9,661 nt of DNA from an uncultured Collinsella sp. (GTDB lineage: Bacteria; Actinomycetota; Coriobacteriia; Coriobacteriales; Coriobacteriaceae). Position numbers and translations under genes: made by a program. This document shows, piece after piece, positions 5,318 to 9,661 of this stretch; the stretch's first letter is position 1, and the number at the start of each line of letters is the position of its first letter. The notes beneath the pieces are model-generated. The model had not been told where the DNA came from. It saw only the letters and a list, made by a program, of their open reading frames with translations, and made no database searches. The stretch spans positions 1-9,661 of the forward strand of contig CAKUGA010000048.1 of the NCBI GenBank assembly GCA_934654515.1, in the 5' to 3' direction.

Positions 5318-7081
5318 TTACTTGCTCGTGAAGAGCCAGATTGCGATGACCACTAGGACCACGGCGATGATGCAAGCGATGGCGCCGGTGAATTTGATGC
5401 GTGAGTCGCGGGTACGCTCGCGCACCGCGTCCTCGGTGGCCTCGAGCTGGGCGACTTCTCGCTCGGTTTCGGCGTGCTCGGCTTTATCGCGGGCCAACGA
5501 GCCGGCGAGCGATTCGGTGATCTCGGGGTGGTCGTGTACCTCGGTCGCCTGCTCGATAATCGACTGCGCATGTGCGGCGTCTGCCTGGGCGTTGGCGATA
5601 GCCTGCTCTTGCTCGCGGCGCGCCTTGTCCTCGGCAGCGACCTTCTCGCGCAGTTCGCGCTGGCGTGTCGCGGCGGCAGTTTTTGCGGACTGCAGCTCGT
5701 CGCGCGCGGCATCTGCTTCGGTTGTCACGGCCTGGTGGGCGCGTTTGGCGTCGGCGATGGGAGCCTGCGCCTGCTCGACGGCTTGCTCGGCGGCGGCGAG
5801 CGAATGCTCAAGGTCGGCGGTGATGCGTGGGACGTCTTCTTCGGCTTTGCGCAGGGCGTCAGCCATGTCGGAGATCTGCATCGAAAGCTCGCTGGTGCGC
5901 ACCGTATAGTTGGCGGGATTTGCCGAAGGATTGCGCTGCAGCTCGGCGTACTCGCGGCGCAACGTCTCGAGCTGAGCGCGCGTGGCATCGACGGTTTGCT
6001 GCGCGGCGGCAATGCCGGCGTCTCGCTCGGCTTGGACCTTGTCGCGGATTCGCTTGGAGTCCTCAAGGCGGCGAACGAGACGATTACCGGTCTCGCGCGA
6101 GCTCGCCTCGCGGGCCTCCACGGCGTCGAGCGCGGCCTTCAGACGGAGCTCAGCCGCATCGTCTTCTGCCTTCATTTGCTCGAGCTGGCTCTTGAGCTCC
6201 GTCGCTTTGGCGGCATGGGCGTCGCGGTCGATTTCGGCGGCCGCTGCGGTCTTTTGTGCCGTGGCGATGGCTTGGCGCTGGTTGGAGACGATCTGGTCGT
6301 AGCGGCCTGCGATGTCCTGACGCGTTTCGAGCTCCTCGGCCTGGTCTGCAATGCGCTGCTCAAGCTCAGCCAGATGGGCGCGGGCATCGGCGAGCGCCTT
6401 CTTGGCGGCGTTCATCTCGCGCATGGCCGATGCACCCTGGGCGATAAACGTGCCCACGGCGTTGGCAGTGTTCGAGACGGCGGTCCCCAAGTCGCGGCTT
6501 GCGGCGGGGGTGTGCGAGGCGGTCGAGTGCGCGGCATCGGCGGCGTCCGTATCGGCGGCCTGCGGCGCGGCAATATTGCCGGTGCCGCCCTCGATTACGG
6601 AAAAGCCTGCTGCATGCGGGTCGACCGCGTCGGCGCCGATCGTAGGATGCTCGAGCTGCAAAAACGAGGGCATGGTACTGCCCTGGTCGGCAACGGGAGT
6701 CTCACCGGGCACGAAGGTCGAGGCGGCCTCGGCAGCCTCCTCTTCCTCGGCGTCGACATCAGCGTCGGCGACGGCATCTTTCATCGCTTTGACGGCATCC
6801 ATCATGGAGTCCATGACGGCGTCGAGCTCTTCTTCCGAAGAAACCTCGATAGGGCCCGCAGCTTGCGGAGCAGCATCCTGTACGGGGTGGTCGTCCTGAG
6901 CGGGCGCATCGTCGTTTTGCTCGTCTGCATCTTCGGCGCCAGGGGTTTCCGCCGTAGCGCTTTCGTCCAAGAATGGGTTGTCGAGGTCAATATCATCGCA
7001 GGTCACAGCGTCGGCATTTGCAGTGACGTCTGCGGAATCATCAATATGCTGTTGAGTCTGGGGGTCCAGCTCGTCTGTCAT
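5318..7081 (-). CDS. Tail-anchored acidic coiled-coil protein, function unknown
   Basis: A 587-residue protein I cannot assign to a family. Residues 1 to about 190 are low-complexity and very acidic (for example EEELDAVMD and an EEEE run near 112-115), probably disordered. From about 220 to 560 the sequence is rich in A, E, Q, K and R with few helix breakers, typical of long coiled coil, with one break at NPSANPANY (384-392) and another around DHPEITES (517-524). A single hydrophobic segment (564-584, ending WLFTSK) closes the protein. There is no signal peptide, so the likely topology is a cytoplasmic rod anchored in the membrane by its C-terminal tail. The start at 7081 is chosen because AGGAG (7091-7095) is 9 nt upstream. 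The ATG at 7087 is only 3 nt from it, and a GTG at 7204 lacks a good site. It is monocistronic, with a terminator at 5221-5291. A scaffold, cell-envelope or chromosome-tethering role would be speculation. Confidence 0.8.
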   Translation of the reverse strand: MTDELDPQTQQHIDDSADVTANADAVTCDDIDLDNPFLDESATAETPGAEDADEQNDDAPAQDDHPVQDAAPQAAGPIEVSSEEELDAVMDSMMDAVKAMKDAVADADVDAEEEEAAEAASTFVPGETPVADQGSTMPSFLQLEHPTIGADAVDPHAAGFSVIEGGTGNIAAPQAADTDAADAAHSTASHTPAASRDLGTAVSNTANAVGTFIAQGASAMREMNAAKKALADARAHLAELEQRIADQAEELETRQDIAGRYDQIVSNQRQAIATAQKTAAAAEIDRDAHAAKATELKSQLEQMKAEDDAAELRLKAALDAVEAREASSRETGNRLVRRLEDSKRIRDKVQAERDAGIAAAQQTVDATRAQLETLRREYAELQRNPSANPANYTVRTSELSMQISDMADALRKAEEDVPRITADLEHSLAAAEQAVEQAQAPIADAKRAHQAVTTEADAARDELQSAKTAAATRQRELREKVAAEDKARREQEQAIANAQADAAHAQSIIEQATEVHDHPEITESLAGSLARDKAEHAETEREVAQLEATEDAVRERTRDSRIKFTGAIACIIAVVLVVIAIWLFTSK

Positions 7082-7375
7082 AGGCATGTGCTCCTCATCG
7101 TAGTTTGTCACCCTATGATAAAGTCTCGCGCCGACATCCCGCGCGCTGCAGCAAAGTTTCAAAACGTGTTCGATGGCTCGCGTCGATAGCAAAAACTCGG
7201 CCACTTTATCCAGTTTGTACTTGACATTCCCTTCGCCGAAAGACGTTGCGCCGTTCGCCTGCCATGGGCTTTATTTTTCACTTGAACCCGCTAAAGTTGC
7301 ATTTCAGCTTTTGGCGCGTTTATTTGGATGCGCGCAGTCGGCGGGTGCGCCCGTCGCGATTTGAAAGGACTTTAT
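7082..7375. promoter_or_regulatory. Divergent intergenic region, promoters not resolved
   Basis: This spacer separates the divergent coiled-coil and dehydrogenase genes and is more AT-rich than the coding flanks. On the minus strand TATCAT (complement of 7115-7120) is a plausible -10 about 30 nt before the coiled-coil start. On the plus strand a perfect TTGACA (7221-7226) has no matching -10 at 16-18 nt; TTGCAT (7297-7302) with TTATTT 17 nt later is a weak alternative. AAAGGA (7364-7369), 6 nt before the ATG at 7376, is the dehydrogenase ribosome binding site. No hairpin, riboswitch or small gene was evident. Confidence 0.35.
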
Positions 7376-8176
7376 ATGGGACTTTTCACTGGTAAGACCG
7401 TGATCGTCACCGGCGGCGGCAAGGCCACGCTCAAGGACGGCTCCGCTGGCTCCATCGGCTACGGTATCGACATCGCTTTTGCCAAGGAGGGCGCAAACCT
7501 CGTCATTACCGGCCGCAACGTTGCCAAGCTCGAGGCTGCCAAGGAATCCCTCGAGGCCGAGTACGGCGTCAAGGTTCTGCCTGTTCAGGCCGATGTTTCG
7601 GCTGGTCAGGACAACGAAGCTGTCGTCCAGAACGTCATCGACAAGGCCATTGAGGAGTTCGGCCGCATCGACGCCGTCGTCAACAATGCTCAGGCCAGCG
7701 CCTCGGGTGTGACCATCGCCGACCACACCATGGATCAGTTTAACCTGGCCATTTATTCCGGTCTGTATGCCACCTATCTGTACATGCAGAAGGCCTATCC
7801 GCACCTGAAGGAGACCAAGGGCTCCGTGGTCAACTTTGCCTCGGGCGCCGGTCTGTTTGGCAACTATGGTCAGTGTAGCTATGCCGCCGCCAAGGAGGGC
7901 ATCCGTGGTCTGACTCGCGTTGCCGCCAACGAGTGGGGCAAGGACGGCATCAACGTCAACATCGTTTGCCCGCTTGCTTGGACCGCTGCGCTCGAGAACT
8001 TCCAGGATGCCTATCCCGAGGCGTTCAAGGCCAACGTCCACATGCCGCCGGCAGGCCACTACGGCGACGTCGAGAAGGAAATCGGCCGCGTTGTCGTTCA
8101 GCTCTGCGGTCCCGACTTTAAGTATATGAACGGCGAGACCGTCACCCTCGAGGGTGGCATGGGCCAGCGTCCCTAA
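7376..8176 (+). CDS. Short-chain dehydrogenase/reductase (SDR), substrate unknown
   Basis: A 266-residue cytosolic NAD(P)-dependent oxidoreductase of the classical SDR type: beta-strand and glycine-rich cofactor loop starting VTGGG (11-15), acidic turn QADVS (71-75), catalytic Ser156 (NFASGAG), Tyr169 and Lys173 (YAAAK), and a C-terminal MNGETVTLEGGMG (251-263). Three departures stand out. The cofactor loop is stretched (GGGKATLKDGSAGSIGYG instead of TGxxxGIG). The usual NNAG reads NNAQ (103-106). The position where the tetrad Asn normally sits appears to be Tyr-Ser (127-128, by-eye alignment). The PG motif after the last strand reads CPLAW. Coriobacteria have many steroid and fatty-acid SDRs, but nothing here identifies the substrate, and it does not resemble the Collinsella 7-beta-hydroxysteroid dehydrogenase I remember. 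AAAGGA 6 nt upstream fixes the start. It stands alone between a divergent gene and the structured spacer. Confidence 0.9.
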   Translation: MGLFTGKTVIVTGGGKATLKDGSAGSIGYGIDIAFAKEGANLVITGRNVAKLEAAKESLEAEYGVKVLPVQADVSAGQDNEAVVQNVIDKAIEEFGRIDAVVNNAQASASGVTIADHTMDQFNLAIYSGLYATYLYMQKAYPHLKETKGSVVNFASGAGLFGNYGQCSYAAAKEGIRGLTRVAANEWGKDGINVNIVCPLAWTAALENFQDAYPEAFKANVHMPPAGHYGDVEKEIGRVVVQLCGPDFKYMNGETVTLEGGMGQRP

Positions 8177-8178
8177 CA

Positions 8179-8317
8179 GTTACGCGGTTCTACGAACCGC
8201 GTAACCAGTTGACGCTGCAAACCCGCCAGAGCGGCAATCTGCCTTTCAACTTCGGCGGCATGATCAAAAGATCAATGCCGCCTTGTTTCAAGGCACCTTG
8301 CTCGCTCTGGCGGGTTT
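8179..8317. ncRNA. Candidate structured RNA element, copy 2
   Basis: This begins 3 nt after the dehydrogenase stop codon. The 27-nt first hairpin (8179-8205) is identical to the one at 4949-4975, followed by a 5-nt linker and GACGCTGC (8211-8218). P1 pairs 8219-8233 with 8303-8317 (15 of 15). P2 is TGCCTT 8240-8245 with AAGGCA 8290-8295. P3 is GGCGGCAT 8254-8261 with ATGCCGCC 8275-8282, tipped by GATC-aaaa-GATC and a bulged A (8274) at the same place as in copy 1. Compared with copy 1, two of six P2 pairs, five of eight P3 pairs and most P1 pairs changed on both sides. P1 ends in a short TTTT (8315-8318), so on the plus strand it could also stop transcription. Confidence 0.6.
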
Positions 8318-8366
8318 TCGCTGTCGGTGCCAAAACATCGGCGTTTCCGTGGTTGGTAAATAGCTC

Positions 8367-8395
8367 CACTCATTGGGGACGTACTTAAATGAGTG
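8367..8395. repeat. REP-like hairpin with GGGGACGTACTTA loop
   Basis: CACTCATT (8367-8374) and AATGAGTG (8388-8395) form an 8-bp stem around a 13-nt loop, GGGGACGTACTTA. The same loop with one change (GGGGACGTTCTTA) is closed by a different but equally paired stem at 5136-5164, so the two are members of one repeat type. It lies 50 nt after the structured element, as in the other spacer. Confidence 0.65.
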
Positions 8396-8401
8396 CCACA
8401 A

Positions 8402-8471
8402 AATGAGCGTGGATAATCTCCCGTTTTTGGTCTGTGTTTTGGGCAAAAGTGGGAGATTATCCACGCTCATT
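8402..8471. repeat. Long perfect inverted repeat, 21-bp arms
   Basis: The arms 8402-8422 and 8451-8471 are perfectly complementary (left arm starts AATGAGCGTGGATAATC). Inside, after a 2-nt internal loop, TTTTG and CAAAA extend the stem, leaving a small loop. It occupies the same place in this spacer as the 5225-5291 hairpin does in the other. On the minus strand it is followed by TTTTG; on the plus strand there is no T-run. Confidence 0.85.
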
Positions 8472-8487
8472 CGGTAAGCGTCCAAAA

Positions 8488-8500
8488 ATCCGCGCTCATT
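8488..8500 (+). repeat. Third, partial copy of the right arm
   Basis: ATCCGCGCTCATT matches the right-arm end ATCCACGCTCATT (8459-8471) at 12 of 13 bases. The single change keeps a U-G pair with the left arm, so it could compete with the true right arm. Confidence 0.5.
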
Positions 8501-8569
8501 TGCCGTGTCCCTGCCGCGCCACCTCTTACGCCAGTTTCTGTCGAGTCGGTGCTTCTTGCGGGTTGCCCG

Positions 8570-8575
8570 TATAAT
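8570..8575 (+). promoter_or_regulatory. -10 promoter element of tgt
   Basis: A perfect TATAAT lies 38 nt before the tgt ATG, predicting a start near 8582 and a leader of about 30 nt. The -35 at 16-18 nt spacing is poor (around TCGGTG, 8546-8551). Confidence 0.5.
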
Positions 8576-8612
8576 GGTCTGCGTATGAACCGCAACCAAG
8601 GAGTTCCAGTTT

Positions 8613-9661
8613 ATGGACCAGAACCTTTTTAAATTCGACCTGATCGCCGAGGACCCGACGACGCACGCGCGCGCCGGCGTACTGCACACCCCGCACGGCG
8701 ACATCGAGACGCCGATTTTTATGCCCGTCGGCACCAAGGCAAACGTCAAGGGCATCCCCACCGAGACCGTCAAGCAGCTCGGTGCGCAGATCGTGCTTGC
8801 CAATACCTATCACCTGTCCATGCGCCCCGGCGAGGACACCATCGCCGAGCTGGGCGGACTGCATAAGTTTATGAACTGGCACGGCCCCATCCTCACCGAC
8901 TCGGGCGGCTTCCAGGTGTTCAGCCACAACGATGCTGTCAAGCTCACCGACGAGGGCGTGCGCTTTATCGTCAACGATTACGACGGCCGCCATGTGTTCT
9001 GGACGCCCGAGGACAACATGGAAATCGCCATGAAGCTCGGCTCGGACATCTGCATGCAGCTCGACCAATGCCCCGGCTATCCTGCCACGCGCCAGTATGT
9101 CGAGCGCGCCGTGGAGCTGTCGAGTATGTGGGCAGAGCGTTGCTATAAGGCGCACACCCGCGATGACCAGGCACTCTTTGGTATCGTCCAGGGCGGCATG
9201 CACCTGGACCTGCGCCTGCGCTCGCTGCGCCACCTGGAGGAGTGCGGCGACTTCCCCGGCTACGGCATCGGCGGCTACTCGGTGGGCGAGGACCACGAGA
9301 CCATGTTCGAGACGCTGGCGCCGCTGGCTTCCGAGTACATGCCCAAGCACAAGCCGCGCTATCTGATGGGCGTCGGCAACCCGACTACGCTCGTGCGCGG
9401 CGTGGGCGTGGGCATCGACATGTTCGACTGCGTGCTGCCGACGCGTACCGGCCGTATGGGCACGGCGTTCTCCAGCGAGGGTCGCCTCAACTTCCGTAAC
9501 GCGCGCTTTGCTCACGACGACGGCCCCATCGATCCCACCTGCACCTGCCCGGTGTGCACGGGCGGCTACAGCCGTGCGCTCATCCGCCACATGGTCACGC
9601 AGAAGGAGATGCTCGGCGGCATTCTGCTGTCGATGCACAACATCTACTACCTGCTCAACCT
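8613..9661 (+). CDS. tgt: tRNA-guanine transglycosylase Tgt (3' end outside window)
   Basis: The first 349 codons of bacterial Tgt, which exchanges guanine-34 of tRNAs with GUN anticodons for preQ1, the entry step of queuosine in tRNA. Visible are DSGGFQ with the general acid/base Asp96, FGIVQGG (189-195) with the base-recognising Gln, the nucleophile Asp272 in IDMFDCVLPTR (268-278), and the zinc site C310, C312, C315 with H342. About 20-40 residues are missing at the C-terminus. One deviation is that the substrate loop reads LDQCPGYP (150-157) where many bacterial enzymes have FDEC; the key Asp151 is kept. The ATG start has AAGGAG (8598-8603) 9 nt upstream. It stands 436 bp from the dehydrogenase with its own promoter, and 3.7 kb from queA, which uses its product. 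No stop codon occurs before the window end. Confidence 0.96.
   Translation, partial: MDQNLFKFDLIAEDPTTHARAGVLHTPHGDIETPIFMPVGTKANVKGIPTETVKQLGAQIVLANTYHLSMRPGEDTIAELGGLHKFMNWHGPILTDSGGFQVFSHNDAVKLTDEGVRFIVNDYDGRHVFWTPEDNMEIAMKLGSDICMQLDQCPGYPATRQYVERAVELSSMWAERCYKAHTRDDQALFGIVQGGMHLDLRLRSLRHLEECGDFPGYGIGGYSVGEDHETMFETLAPLASEYMPKHKPRYLMGVGNPTTLVRGVGVGIDMFDCVLPTRTGRMGTAFSSEGRLNFRNARFAHDDGPIDPTCTCPVCTGGYSRALIRHMVTQKEMLGGILLSMHNIYYLLN

Noticed and set aside
5474..7189. A 571-codon plus-strand frame opposite the coiled-coil gene
   Set aside because: Its composition mirrors the alanine and glutamate codons of the opposite strand; no ribosome binding site or domain is seen. The minus-strand protein has a coherent layout with a terminator.
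7221..7226. Perfect TTGACA as the -35 of the dehydrogenase promoter
   Set aside because: No -10-like hexamer follows at 16-18 nt, so it is probably a chance match.
8501..8612. A preQ1 riboswitch before tgt (and likewise before queH and queA)
   Set aside because: No small preQ1-type pseudoknot pattern with its A-rich tail was seen in any of the three leaders.
8526..9638. A 370-codon minus-strand frame opposite tgt
   Set aside because: tgt on the plus strand carries all catalytic and zinc residues and has a promoter and ribosome binding site; the antisense frame has none. The same reasoning removes the minus-strand frames opposite queA (3708-4817) and the dehydrogenase (7304-8059).

Overview
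This window looks like chromosomal DNA of a high-GC Gram-positive of the class Coriobacteriia, and I would guess Collinsella or a close relative. The basis is roughly 60% GC with strongly G/C-ending codons, AGGAG-type ribosome binding sites, and gene and spacer style familiar from that group. The genus is an inference, because no rRNA or marker gene is present.

Layout. On the minus strand at the left edge lie the first codons of an unidentified basic protein (1-100), preceded in the same operon by a divergent methionyl-tRNA-synthetase-like class I enzyme (138-2288). Divergent from these is a small membrane protein of the DUF3267 zincin-like type (2421-2990). Then come queH (3092-3667) and queA (3732-4949), two enzymes of queuosine biosynthesis. 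A convergent minus-strand gene (5318-7081) encodes a tail-anchored coiled-coil protein of unknown function. Next are a short-chain dehydrogenase (7376-8176) and the 5' 349 codons of tgt (8613 to the window end), the tRNA-guanine transglycosylase that works just before QueA. QueH, QueA and Tgt together cover the steps from preQ1 insertion into tRNA to queuosine. The preQ1-synthesis genes are not in the window.

The two long spacers (4950-5317 and 8177-8612) and the shorter 2991-3091 are packed with inverted repeats. The most notable item is a 139-nt element present twice (4949-5087 and 8179-8317). Each copy starts at or just after a stop codon. Each has an identical 27-nt hairpin, a 5-nt linker, the octamer GACGCTGC and then one long three-helix hairpin. 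The three helices differ in sequence between copies but stay paired, while the internal loops are nearly constant. That pattern of compensatory change is what a selected RNA (or single-stranded DNA) structure looks like. In both spacers the element is followed in the same order by a hairpin with a GGGGACGT core and then by a 67-70-nt long hairpin, so the whole spacer architecture is repeated. I regard this as the best candidate in the window for an undescribed system. Nothing distinctive was seen in 5088-5133 or 8501-8569.
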